Assembly (NCBI GenBank): GCA_023249675.1 | Contig: JAHFCE010000006.1 | Coordinates: 1-64,000 of the forward strand | DNA length: 64,000 nucleotides | Direction of reading: 5' to 3' | Origin: Elusimicrobiota bacterium | GTDB lineage: Bacteria; Elusimicrobiota; Elusimicrobia; UBA1565; UBA9628 | Shown here: positions 27,617-36,024 of the stretch, in pieces | Position numbering within the stretch: the stretch's first letter is position 1 | Layout: every line of letters begins with the position of its first letter | Position numbers and translations under genes: made by a program | The notes under the pieces: generated by a model | The model's input: the letters and a program-made list of their open reading frames with translations, nothing else | The model's database searches: none | Told to the model about the DNA's origin: nothing

Positions 27617-28770
27617 GGCAGGAGGTCGCCTGTCTCGCCTGGCTCCAACTCGCCAAAGACAAGCTCCGTCTGGCGGCGGCTGTGGCCGGCATCACGTTCG
27701 CCGTCGTCTTGATGCTGGTCCAGCTGGGCTTTAAAGAGACGCTCATTGAAAGTGCCGCTCTGCTGTATTCCCACGTCAATGCAGACCTCGCTTTGATCAA
27801 TCCCGACTACCAATATATCCTCGCGACCAAAAACATCAGCAAGCGGCGCTTATACCAAGCGCTGAGCTTCAAAGGTGTGCAGTCCGTCGGTTTCATCAAC
27901 CTAGGCGTAGTCCCCTGGAAAAATCCACAAACGCTCAAGGAACGCATCATCTTCCTGGTTGGATTGGAGCCGCGAATCGGCGTCTTCGATCTGCCGGCGA
28001 TCGACGCGAAAATCCCGGAGCTCCGCAATCCAGACACCGTCTTGTACGACGTGGACAGCCTGCCCGATTTTGGCCCGATCAGCAAGGAGTTCTCGGAGCA
28101 TCAGCGCGTCATGACGGAAGTCTCCGGACGCAAAATTCAAGTCGTCGGACTGTTCAAAATGGGAACCTCCTTCGGGGTCGACGGCACTGTCATCACGAGC
28201 GACCTCAACTTCTGTCGACTGCTCTCCACCCAGAATCCCAAGCTGGCCAGCATCGGCCTGATCAAGCTCAAAGCCGGCGTCGATCCGGAAAAAATGCGGG
28301 ACCTCATGGCCGCAGCGCTCCCGCGGGATGTGCGCGTCTTGACCCGCCGACAGCTGATCGAGCTGGAAAGAGGCTACTGGACGACCAACACTCCGATCGG
28401 CTTTATCTTCAACTTGGGCGTTCTGATGGGCCTGTTCGTCGGCTGCATCATCGTCTATCAAATCCTCTACACCGATGTGTCGGACCATCTCAGCGAGTAC
28501 GCAACCCTCAAAGCCATGGGGTATCCGGATCGCTACCTCTTTTCGGTTGTGATTCAGGAGGCCCTCATCCTCTCCCTGTGCGGCTTTCTTCCGGGATTGA
28601 TCGTCTCCTTGATTGTGTACCGGGTGGCGGCCGCCGCGACGCTGCTGCCTCTGCAGATGACTGTCCAGCGGGCGTTGATCGTCTATCTTCTCACGGCGGC
28701 GATGTGCGCCCTGTCCGGGGCGCTGGCGATGCGTCGCCTCAACAGCGCCGATCCGGCGGAGATCTTCTAG
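27613..28770 (+). CDS. DevC-like ABC exporter permease (FtsX/MacB fold)
   Basis: A 385-residue permease. TM1 is at about 18-40 (LAAAVAGITFAVVLMLVQLGF), followed by a periplasmic domain with the DevC pattern LINPDYQYILATKNISKRRLYQAL, and three C-terminal TMs: LGVLMGLFVGCIIVYQILYTDVSDHLSEYATLKAMGY, the segment near 310-340, and one near 355-375. It has no fused ATPase, unlike MacB, so it needs the DevA-like ATPase encoded next. The start is GTG overlapping the adaptor stop, and the stop overlaps the ATPase GTG by 1 bp. Confidence 0.86.
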   Translation: MRQEVACLAWLQLAKDKLRLAAAVAGITFAVVLMLVQLGFKETLIESAALLYSHVNADLALINPDYQYILATKNISKRRLYQALSFKGVQSVGFINLGVVPWKNPQTLKERIIFLVGLEPRIGVFDLPAIDAKIPELRNPDTVLYDVDSLPDFGPISKEFSEHQRVMTEVSGRKIQVVGLFKMGTSFGVDGTVITSDLNFCRLLSTQNPKLASIGLIKLKAGVDPEKMRDLMAAALPRDVRVLTRRQLIELERGYWTTNTPIGFIFNLGVLMGLFVGCIIVYQILYTDVSDHLSEYATLKAMGYPDRYLFSVVIQEALILSLCGFLPGLIVSLIVYRVAAAATLLPLQMTVQRALIVYLLTAAMCALSGALAMRRLNSADPAEIF

Positions 28771-30128
28771 TGGCCGATTTAGAGCCGGTCATTGCGGTCC
28801 GCAATGTGAATTATTACTACGGCGCCGGCACGCTGCGCAAACAGGTGCTCAACAATGTTTCCGTCGATATCGAGGCGGGAGAAATCGTCATTCTCACCGG
28901 CCCTTCGGGATCCGGCAAAACCACTTTACTCACGCTTGGCGGGGCCCTGCGCTCGGTGGAAGAGGGCAGCGTGCGCGTCTTGGGGCAGGAACTCAACGGC
29001 GCTGGTCATGCCGCTCTCGTCAGCGTGCGTCGAAACATCGGTTTTATTTTTCAAGCCCATAATCTCCTGGGCGCGCTCACCGCTTCTCAGAACGTCCAGA
29101 TGTCGTTGGGGCTAGACCCCACATTGCCTCCGGAGGAGGCCCGCGTCCAATGCGCCGCCATGCTTGGCGCTGTCGGACTCGGCGCTCACTTGAACCATTA
29201 CCCGGAGCAGCTGTCCGGCGGTCAGCGGCAGCGCGTGGCGATCGCGCGCGCCTTGGTGCGGCAGCCCAAGATCGTTTTGGCCGATGAGCCGACGGCCGCC
29301 TTGGACAAGCAATCCGGGCGGGAAGTCGTCATACTTCTGCAAAAACTGGCGAAAGAGCAAGGCTGCGCGATTCTCCTGGTCACGCACGACAATCGCATCC
29401 TGGACATCGCCGACCGCATCATGATGCTGGAAGACGGTCGGATCGCCTCGTTTTCCTCCGGGATCATGGAGCACACGGGAAATCTCCTGTCCGTCTTTGC
29501 CTCTCTTCAGCGCAAGGGCGACCTCGTGCGCCACGTCGGCAGCCTCTCCGACAAGAAGTTCCTCGAGTTCCTCGAGCAAGTCACAGCGGAATTCGAACAA
29601 TTCACGCGCATGATCGAACTGGGCAATCAGGAAGTGGTCGAGGCGTTGTTCGATCAAATGCTGGACGCCATCACGCTGAAAATCCGGGACATGCTGGAAG
29701 CCGAACGGGCGACCATTTTCCTCGTGCAGCGAGAGCTCGGCATTCTCCAGTCGAAGATCGCGCATGGAGACGGGCAAAAGCCGCTGAAGATCACAATTCC
29801 TCTCGCAGCGGGCATCGCCGGGCGCGTGGCCCGGACGGCCGAAACCTTGAACATCGCGGACCCCTACCAACACCCCGATTTCAACCCGACAGTCGACCGG
29901 GAGACGGGCTTCCTCACGCGTCACATCCTCTGCATGCCGATCAGCGACAAGACTTCAAACGTGTTCGCCGTGGTTCAGCTGGTCAACAAAAAAGGCGGCA
30001 GCCCGTTTTCCGCCGCCGATGAAAAGCGTTTCCGTGATTTTGCCGAGCCCATGAGCGCCATCCTTCAAGCCGCCATCTCTCTCCAGCGGCGCGCGGAACC
30101 CGGACCCCTTCCTCAGAGGCCCGATTAG
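28770..30128 (+). CDS. DevA-type ABC ATPase with C-terminal GAF domain
   Basis: A 452-residue cytoplasmic ATPase. Residues 1-235 are a DevA/LolD-type ATPase with Walker A GPSGSGKT (44-51), signature LSGGQ (148-152) and Walker B IVLADEP (168-174). After a helical linker, residues about 285-440 form a GAF-like domain (ATIFLVQRELGILQS, AGIAGRVARTAETLNIADPY, TRHILCMPISD, VVQLVNKKGGSPFSAADEKRFRDFA). The GAF suggests that a small ligand or redox cue gates export. The GTG start overlaps the devC-like stop. The stop overlaps that of the opposing sterol-reductase gene by 4 bp. Confidence 0.87.
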   Translation: MADLEPVIAVRNVNYYYGAGTLRKQVLNNVSVDIEAGEIVILTGPSGSGKTTLLTLGGALRSVEEGSVRVLGQELNGAGHAALVSVRRNIGFIFQAHNLLGALTASQNVQMSLGLDPTLPPEEARVQCAAMLGAVGLGAHLNHYPEQLSGGQRQRVAIARALVRQPKIVLADEPTAALDKQSGREVVILLQKLAKEQGCAILLVTHDNRILDIADRIMMLEDGRIASFSSGIMEHTGNLLSVFASLQRKGDLVRHVGSLSDKKFLEFLEQVTAEFEQFTRMIELGNQEVVEALFDQMLDAITLKIRDMLEAERATIFLVQRELGILQSKIAHGDGQKPLKITIPLAAGIAGRVARTAETLNIADPYQHPDFNPTVDRETGFLTRHILCMPISDKTSNVFAVVQLVNKKGGSPFSAADEKRFRDFAEPMSAILQAAISLQRRAEPGPLPQRPD

Positions 30129-31210
30129 TAGAAGCCGGGAACGATCCGCGCGGGCACGGCACGGCAATAAGTCTTCCACTCTTCTCCATAAGCCGCCAGG
30201 CATCGCGCATGGTCGCGCCGTTCGCGCTGCAGCAGAAGCGCGAGGAGGGAGAAGAAATAAAAATACGGCAGGAGATGGTTGAAGCCGCAGGCAAGGCACC
30301 AGGCCAGGGCCATGCAGAGATCGCCGAGATAATTGGGATGGCGGGCCGCGCCCCACCAGCCGGAGGCCAGCAGCCGTCCGCCCTGCGCCGGATCTTGCCG
30401 GAACCGATGCTTCTGCAGATTGGCGCCGCGGAAAATCAAGTAACCAGCGGTGTTGAGGACGACAACGGCCGCGGCGAACATCGGCGACGGCGCGTAGGGA
30501 TGATTGACGAGATACAGGGCCTGCAGACCGTACGTAAACGGCACCCACACAAGAGTCCCCCAGCACAACATCCACCCAAACTTCTCATGCCGCATATCCC
30601 AGGTACTGAGAACCGCCTCTTCATGGAAAAAATAGTCGGCGACGTAAAGGGCCTGAAAGACGTTCACCAGAACCATCGAGAGCGAGAGAGCGCCATGAAG
30701 CTGGTATTGCTTCGCCGCCATGGAGAGATTGAACAACAGCCAGAGAAGAAGGCTGGGCCGGCCTTCGCAGAAGAATTTCAGGTCGAAGCCGCCCAATCGG
30801 GGATTGAGGGCGAGACCTTTGAAGTAATCCTGAGCGCTCATCCCGACCCGCCGGCCGCGGGCATAAAGACCGAAGCTGCAGGCAAAGGCGAAGATGTTGG
30901 CCGTGGCCAACAGCGGGCCGAAAAGGTCATAAGCCGCCGTGGAGGATACCCAGCCCCTCTCAACGACAAGAAGAGCCGCGGCCAAGGTCACCCAGAGGCA
31001 AGTCCAGCCGTTGAGCGTGTAGCGCAGGCCCGCGGCCTCCCGGACTTTTCCCGGCACGACGGCGTATAAGACAGCCTGAAAAGCAAGCCAGCAACCATAA
31101 AGGACCGCGGACGTCGGCGTCGGCAGCGGCAAGGCGCTGGCGCTCGTTGCGCCCATCCACAGAGAGACCGTCAGCAACGGCAAGACCAGCATGAACGCGA
31201 TGGCGGACAT
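30125..31210 (-). CDS. Sterol C-14/C-7 reductase family (ERG4/ERG24-like)
   Basis: A 361-residue polytopic membrane protein with about 8-9 TMs. It matches the ERG24/TM7SF2/DHCR7 family: DLKFFCEGRPSLLLWLLFN, YVADYFFHEEAVLSTWDMRHEKFGWML, VPFTYGLQALYLVNHP, the NADPH-site block NLQKHRFRQDP and the C-terminal GWWGAARHPNYLGDL with YGEEWKTYCRAVPARIVPGFY. In sterol synthesis such enzymes reduce the delta14 bond left by CYP51. It is the last gene of the operon holding CYP51 and the cyclase fusion, so delta14 reduction is the best call; delta7 or delta24(28) reduction cannot be excluded. Confidence 0.88.
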   Translation of the reverse strand: MSAIAFMLVLPLLTVSLWMGATSASALPLPTPTSAVLYGCWLAFQAVLYAVVPGKVREAAGLRYTLNGWTCLWVTLAAALLVVERGWVSSTAAYDLFGPLLATANIFAFACSFGLYARGRRVGMSAQDYFKGLALNPRLGGFDLKFFCEGRPSLLLWLLFNLSMAAKQYQLHGALSLSMVLVNVFQALYVADYFFHEEAVLSTWDMRHEKFGWMLCWGTLVWVPFTYGLQALYLVNHPYAPSPMFAAAVVVLNTAGYLIFRGANLQKHRFRQDPAQGGRLLASGWWGAARHPNYLGDLCMALAWCLACGFNHLLPYFYFFSLLALLLQRERRDHARCLAAYGEEWKTYCRAVPARIVPGFY

Positions 31211-31211
31211 G

Positions 31212-31733
31212 TTAACGACAGCGCTCCGACTCGGCCTCTTGTCTCAGGCGGGCGTTGATGGCCGTGATCGAATCGTAGACCATATAGCCGCTTCCCAGCA
31301 GCCACGGCAAGTTCGCTCCAAAAAAAATGGTGAACCGCCGCCAATCGTGGCGGCTCATGCCGGAGTAACCGGACAGGTGCGCCACCAAAAAATACAGCAC
31401 CACGGAATAGACAATGTAGGATGAGACGCTCAACTGCAGGGCGTGACGGTAATACGCGCGCCGGAGGATGGCATAGAGCAGCCAGACATGCAGCCACGTC
31501 GTCGCAAAAACGTGAAACCCTTCAAGGGCCAATGAGAACGGCGACACCGGATGACAATAACCCCGATCGCTCTCTCCGTAGACGGCCCACAATCGGCCCA
31601 GGCAGTCGTACCGGGGCAGGCCGCGGTGATAAAAGAGCCAATAGAACTCCACGGTCCACGCCACGACCAGAAAAAAAATAATGATCCCGATGATCGCTCG
31701 ATCCTTCTTGGGGCGGGAGTCCAAACCCGTCAT
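31212..31733 (-). CDS. Emopamil-binding-protein-like sterol delta8-delta7 isomerase
   Basis: A 173-residue membrane protein with four TMs (about 13-33, 66-90, 100-120, 136-156), an EXPERA/EBP topology. It resembles human EBP in order: RLWAVYGESDRGY (47-59), a Glu-led helix (Glu71), LQLSVSSYIVYSVVLYFLVAHLSGY (99-123) and NLPWLLGSG (141-149), whose Asn141 and Trp144 align with EBP active-site residues. Glu29 fits the first catalytic Glu, but the paired His appears to be Ala25; His74 may substitute. These alignments are by eye and from memory. It overlaps the cyclase fusion by 4 bp. Confidence 0.83.
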   Translation of the reverse strand: MTGLDSRPKKDRAIIGIIIFFLVVAWTVEFYWLFYHRGLPRYDCLGRLWAVYGESDRGYCHPVSPFSLALEGFHVFATTWLHVWLLYAILRRAYYRHALQLSVSSYIVYSVVLYFLVAHLSGYSGMSRHDWRRFTIFFGANLPWLLGSGYMVYDSITAINARLRQEAESERCR

Positions 31734-34700
31734 GAAGCGGCTCCCTGCTCGGCGGCCACGGGCGTTTCCAGGCTGATCGATCGGGCGGGTTCGATCGGAG
31801 CTTCCGGCCGCAGGCGGCGGCGCGCTTCATACAACCCCAAGGCCCACACCGGGAAGTAGCTCCGATAGAGGGTATAGTCCAGGGAAGCTGTGCGGAAAAA
31901 AATGCCGGACGGATCCTGTTTGGGCCAATTGCCGTCTTCGCCCTGCAGCCGAGCGAGACACTGAGCGCCCCGCGCGATCGCTTCCTCATCCGTCTCGCCG
32001 GCTTCCAACAGCGCCAACAAGGCCCACGCAGTTTGGACGGCTTGGCTCTGCGGGTGTTCGATGTAAACGTCCCGGAGAGAGCTTTCGAAATATTCGCCCC
32101 AGCCGCCGTCAGGTCTTTGCGTCTTCAACAGCCAACGGCATGCTTTTCGAATGGCCGGGTCACGACCGGGGACACCGGCGGCCAGCAAGCCTCTGATTCC
32201 AAACAATGTCCCATAAATGAAGTAGATCCCCCAGGCCCCAGGCCAGGAACCATCCTCTCTTTGTTGGCGTCGAAGCCAGACCCCGGCAGAGTCGACGGCA
32301 CGGCCGACATCTTGGCGCCCCGAAATCGGACTGAAGCGGGACAGAGCGGCCACGCAGGACGCCGTGCATTCGACATAGGAGTGTTCCGTCATGGAGTCGC
32401 CGAACATCTCGGCCGAGTTCATCCATGACAGGGTGGAGGCCGTGCGGCGCCGTTCGTACGAGCCGAAGCCTCCGTCTGGGTTCTGGCAGCCGAGGATGAA
32501 ACGAACGGCCTCCTGCGCTCGGCGGGGGGACAGCGAGTCCGCATCGTCCTGAAGAGCCAACAGGGCCTCCGCCGTGCAATCGCTCACAGGCCAGCCATGC
32601 CAAACGCGGGCAAAACAAAAACCTCCGCGCGTCTCCTCGGGGCGGCCGGGCAGGGAGGCCGTCATCTGCTGCGAGGCCAGCCACAGTCGGCCCTGCCGCA
32701 GGCCTTCGGCCGCCTCCGGTCGAGCCGCGGCCTCCAGAGCCTGCAGCGCAAACGCCGTGTCCCAGGTCGCGCTCAGAGCGCCGGCGACGCGCAGGCCGTG
32801 CGGACGATCTTCGAACATCCAAACCCCGAAACGAGCTAGGGCTTTGCGCAGGTCGCCGTCGTTGGGATCGGCAAGCCAGAGCGAGAGGATGTTGAGCAGA
32901 CCGTTGACCGGCGAAAGACAGGCATAGTCGGTGTTCCGCAATTCCATCCGAATGTGGCCCAGGAGCTCGGCTAAGACCTCCTGCCGTAGGCTCCGCAGAT
33001 GCCAGCGCTCATAGGCGGCGGACAACCCGTACAAGCAACGCAAAGCTAAACTCGGCGGCGAAAAAATCTCGGCGCTGCGCAGGGCTCCGCGGGCTCGTCG
33101 GAAATCAACGCTGGAATAATCCGCCGCATACAGCTCCGCGCGCACAGCCTGGAGAACGTCGGTCAATGGCGCTTGGAATTTGCGACCGTACAGATACGCC
33201 ATGCCGAGATAAATCATGCGGGTGTGGCAATAAAAATTGGACGGATGAAACGGCAGCCACCGGGGCATCTTCCAAGCCTCCGGAAGTATCGGCTGCACGC
33301 CATCCCAGTCGTAAAGATTGAGTACCGCGAGCCAGAACTTTCCCCAGGTCGGAATGGCCACGACGCCGCCGTTTTCAAGAATGAAGCGATGGGCGGCCGC
33401 GATCAGCGGATCCTCGGACGCCACGCCGAGAAGGCGCGCGGCGATGTAAACGAGGGTCGTCATGTAGAGGGAGGGAGCGGCCTGCGCGCCGAGGGACCAG
33501 AGGCCGTCCCGGCTGGTCGTGGCAAAGTGACGCAGCAGCGCCTCTCGACGCTCTTGCGAGATCGCCAGCCCGATGACATGAGCTGTCAACACGTATTGAG
33601 CGGCCAGCATGGGGCACCAGACGACTTCGCCTTCCCAAGAACCGTCCGTGCCCTGAGAGGACAGCAAAAAGCGCGTGCCGCGCTCCAGCGCGGCAGAGAC
33701 ATCGACCCGTGGAGGGATGGACGCGGAAACGTCGGCTGCCTTCGCCGCCGGAAACCACTTCCCGAGCGCAAGCTGGGTCAACGACCTTCTTAAATATTGC
33801 AGAGAGTCCGTGACCGAGCGCCATCGGTATCCCCGTTGCAGCATCGTCAATGAAGCGGCGGCCACGACCTGGACAAGCGGCCGGACGATCTCCCAGCGGC
33901 CGCCGTCTTCCCCGGCCAAAAGACTCATCGCGCGCGAATCGTTCTTTAAATCGTTGCGCCAGAGGCGATAGACGGCTTGGCGCAGCGGCGCGGCGGATTG
34001 TCGTTCCAAGGTCAATAGCTCGTGCAGCATGCCCGCCAGCAACCGCGGCGCACGGCTGCGTGAGGCGCGCTCGCGCCGGTACCGTGCGAAGCTGTCGCTG
34101 GCGGCGAGGGATTCTCCATCCATAAATCCCAAGGTCAAGCCCACGGCGGTGATCGGATGGCAATGTCCCGCCGCATCTCCGGCCAACGCGAAGCCCTCGC
34201 GGCCGTAATGGGCACGGGGGGAAACGGTATTGGCGGCCCAGATCGGAGTTCTTTCCTGCAACGACCGGTAAAAAGCGGGACGCAGGGCCGGGGGCAGGAC
34301 GCGGCCATAGGAATCCCACAGCATGGCGGCGCCTGCCTTCGGCGTGCCGGGAAGGGCGGGGGCATCCAGCATTAAGCGCAACTGTTTGGGGCCAATCCGG
34401 TAGAGAAAACCAGGTCCGCAGACGCCGATGAACAGATGCCCAAAACCTTCAAAGGGGGCATCAACGTCCTCTAAAAGCACTCCGGCCATATGCGAGACGA
34501 CGGCACGGTCATCCGGCAGGCCAAGCCATTTCCGCGTTAAAGGCGAGCGACCGGTCGTTCCAACGATGGCCGGCACGCGGATCGTCCGGCTGCTCGCGCC
34601 CTCCATGAAACTGAGCGTTTGGCCCTCGACATTCGTCACTTTGCTCGAGGAAAGATAGCGGATTGACGGCTGGGCGGCGACAGCGTCGCGCAACACGGTC

Positions 34701-35008
34701 AGAAGACCGCTGTATTCGCAACTCATCCCGGACATGCCCGCGGGGTAGCGCATCAGAATGGGGCTTGTCCCATCATCGGGATAAACGGCAAAGCCCTGTC
34801 CGACCGACGAGTCCACAGACGCCAGCGCGGGCATGACGCCCAAACGCTGCAAAACAGCGACCGCGCCCGGGTGCAGCCACTCGCCGCCCAGCCGCCGCGG
34901 CGCCTCGGGCCGAATTTCCAGCAGAAGAACTTGCGCTCCGCGCCGGGCGAAGGCCAAGGCCGTCACGCACCCGACCGGCCCGGCCCCGATTACGGCGACG
35001 TCAGGCAT
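31730..35008 (-). CDS. Squalene-epoxidase-like / oxidosqualene cyclase fusion
   Basis: One 1092-residue chain. Residues 1-345 are an FAD monooxygenase with GAGPVG (8-13), Glu31 and GDAAGHCHPITAVGLTLG (277-294), close to the squalene epoxidase GDA...HPLTGGG motif. After a helical linker, residues about 435-1065 are an oxidosqualene cyclase: YCHTRMIYLGMAYLYG (His595), VSDCTAE (808-814, catalytic Asp810 with Cys811), YVECTAS (Cys881), DGSWPGAWGIYFIYGTLFG, DGGWGEYFES and YFPVWALGLYEA. DCTAE rather than DxDDTA marks it as an oxidosqualene, not squalene-hopene, cyclase. Start ATG 35008 has GGGAGGA 4 nt before it. It probably makes a lanosterol, parkeol or cycloartenol type product. Confidence 0.9.
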   Translation of the reverse strand: MPDVAVIGAGPVGCVTALAFARRGAQVLLLEIRPEAPRRLGGEWLHPGAVAVLQRLGVMPALASVDSSVGQGFAVYPDDGTSPILMRYPAGMSGMSCEYSGLLTVLRDAVAAQPSIRYLSSSKVTNVEGQTLSFMEGASSRTIRVPAIVGTTGRSPLTRKWLGLPDDRAVVSHMAGVLLEDVDAPFEGFGHLFIGVCGPGFLYRIGPKQLRLMLDAPALPGTPKAGAAMLWDSYGRVLPPALRPAFYRSLQERTPIWAANTVSPRAHYGREGFALAGDAAGHCHPITAVGLTLGFMDGESLAASDSFARYRRERASRSRAPRLLAGMLHELLTLERQSAAPLRQAVYRLWRNDLKNDSRAMSLLAGEDGGRWEIVRPLVQVVAAASLTMLQRGYRWRSVTDSLQYLRRSLTQLALGKWFPAAKAADVSASIPPRVDVSAALERGTRFLLSSQGTDGSWEGEVVWCPMLAAQYVLTAHVIGLAISQERREALLRHFATTSRDGLWSLGAQAAPSLYMTTLVYIAARLLGVASEDPLIAAAHRFILENGGVVAIPTWGKFWLAVLNLYDWDGVQPILPEAWKMPRWLPFHPSNFYCHTRMIYLGMAYLYGRKFQAPLTDVLQAVRAELYAADYSSVDFRRARGALRSAEIFSPPSLALRCLYGLSAAYERWHLRSLRQEVLAELLGHIRMELRNTDYACLSPVNGLLNILSLWLADPNDGDLRKALARFGVWMFEDRPHGLRVAGALSATWDTAFALQALEAAARPEAAEGLRQGRLWLASQQMTASLPGRPEETRGGFCFARVWHGWPVSDCTAEALLALQDDADSLSPRRAQEAVRFILGCQNPDGGFGSYERRRTASTLSWMNSAEMFGDSMTEHSYVECTASCVAALSRFSPISGRQDVGRAVDSAGVWLRRQQREDGSWPGAWGIYFIYGTLFGIRGLLAAGVPGRDPAIRKACRWLLKTQRPDGGWGEYFESSLRDVYIEHPQSQAVQTAWALLALLEAGETDEEAIARGAQCLARLQGEDGNWPKQDPSGIFFRTASLDYTLYRSYFPVWALGLYEARRRLRPEAPIEPARSISLETPVAAEQGAAS

Positions 35009-36024
35009 TGTTCCTCCCACTTGCGGACCGTCAGGCGTTGAAAATGGCCGATGGCCGGGTTCAACTCGGCGATGGGGGCGTCGTGATGGGCCTCGTGCGC
35101 CTCCTGCTCCGCCTCAACGGCAAAACCGTCTTGACGCAGGAGCGGGGCGATCAAGAATCGATTGGCCAGGCGAAGCACCGGGGTCATCAACCAGCGTGGA
35201 ATGCGAAAAGGCGTGAGCGGAATTTTGAGGGCCTCGAAATAAAACAGGAAGAAAACCCGGGTCGTGCGCGCGTCCAACGGCAGCAGAAAACACCAGTGTT
35301 TTATCTTGCCGCCGGTGTCCGACCACTGATATGGGTACTCGTAACACAGCTCGATATGGTTCGTGTCGATGCGGCGGCGATCGACAAAAAATTTAGAGAT
35401 CGCTCCTCTGCCAATCTGACTGTCGTAGGAGACCCGCACCCGGTCGCCCTCGGTTTCGCAGCGAGTCAGACGGGCGTTGACGAAAGGCTGGTATGTGCGG
35501 TGCAGCCACGCATGCGTAAAATCGCTGACGTTATCGATAATGAGCGAGTGGTGCGCTTTCCAGGTAAAATCCAACGGGGCGCAAGCCCAACGGCCGGCCC
35601 CCTCAAGCTCGGGAATATCCGGGACGGCGCGCTCGCCCGCCTTGGCGGGATCGCCCGGGAATATCCAGATGAGCCCGTAGCGAACCCGCACCGGATAGGA
35701 CGCGACCTTAAAAGTCGGCATCGAACGTCCAAAAAGCTCATGGGGGATGTGCGCGACTTGACCGGCCGCGTTGTACGCCCACCCGTGGTAAGCGCACACC
35801 AAGTGGCAGCCTTCGACCGACCCTTCCGTGAGCTTGAGTTGACGATGAACGCATCGATTCTCGATCGCCGCCAGCAGGCCGTCCTCGCCGCGATACAGCG
35901 CGATCGAGCGGTTCCAGAATCGAACTTCCACGGTGCGGCCGGGCCTCACGGCATGGTCATATTCGACGGCATACCAATAGTCTGGATGCAGACCGGCAGC
36001 GCGGGCTTTTTTGCGCATATTCAT
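34990..36024 (-). CDS. Rieske oxygenase, probable sterol C-4 methyl oxidase (SdmA-like)
   Basis: A 344-residue Rieske non-haem iron oxygenase. The [2Fe-2S] ligands are C58-x-H60 and C77-x2-H80 (CVHRQ and CAYHGW). The mononuclear iron site is in DNVSDFTHAWLHRTY with His171 and His175. The ATG at 36024 overlaps the CYP51 stop by 4 bp; the longer frame upstream is inside CYP51. In bacteria, sterol C-4 demethylation is known to use a Rieske oxygenase (SdmA) with an NAD-dependent reductase/decarboxylase (SdmB); both types are in this operon, so that role is the best inference. A ring desaturase role (DAF-36-like) is the alternative. It needs a reductase not seen here. Confidence 0.82.
   Translation of the reverse strand: MNMRKKARAAGLHPDYWYAVEYDHAVRPGRTVEVRFWNRSIALYRGEDGLLAAIENRCVHRQLKLTEGSVEGCHLVCAYHGWAYNAAGQVAHIPHELFGRSMPTFKVASYPVRVRYGLIWIFPGDPAKAGERAVPDIPELEGAGRWACAPLDFTWKAHHSLIIDNVSDFTHAWLHRTYQPFVNARLTRCETEGDRVRVSYDSQIGRGAISKFFVDRRRIDTNHIELCYEYPYQWSDTGGKIKHWCFLLPLDARTTRVFFLFYFEALKIPLTPFRIPRWLMTPVLRLANRFLIAPLLRQDGFAVEAEQEAHEAHHDAPIAELNPAIGHFQRLTVRKWEEQCLTSP

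Noticed and set aside
30125-31210. Isoprenylcysteine methyltransferase-like protein
   Set aside because: The C-terminal RHPNYLGDL block is shared with that family, but the full-length DLKFFCEGRP and NLQKHRFRQDP motifs fit ERG4/ERG24 sterol reductases.
31730-33700. Reading the cyclase half as a squalene-hopene cyclase
   Set aside because: The acid motif is VSDCTAE, not DxDDTA, and the Cys881 region, the YCHTR block and the final YFPVWALG motif match oxidosqualene cyclases.
34000-35008. Reading the FAD half as geranylgeranyl reductase or UbiH-type hydroxylase
   Set aside because: The fold is shared, but the HPITAVGLT motif and the fusion to an oxidosqualene cyclase favour an epoxidase. The possibility remains open until tested.
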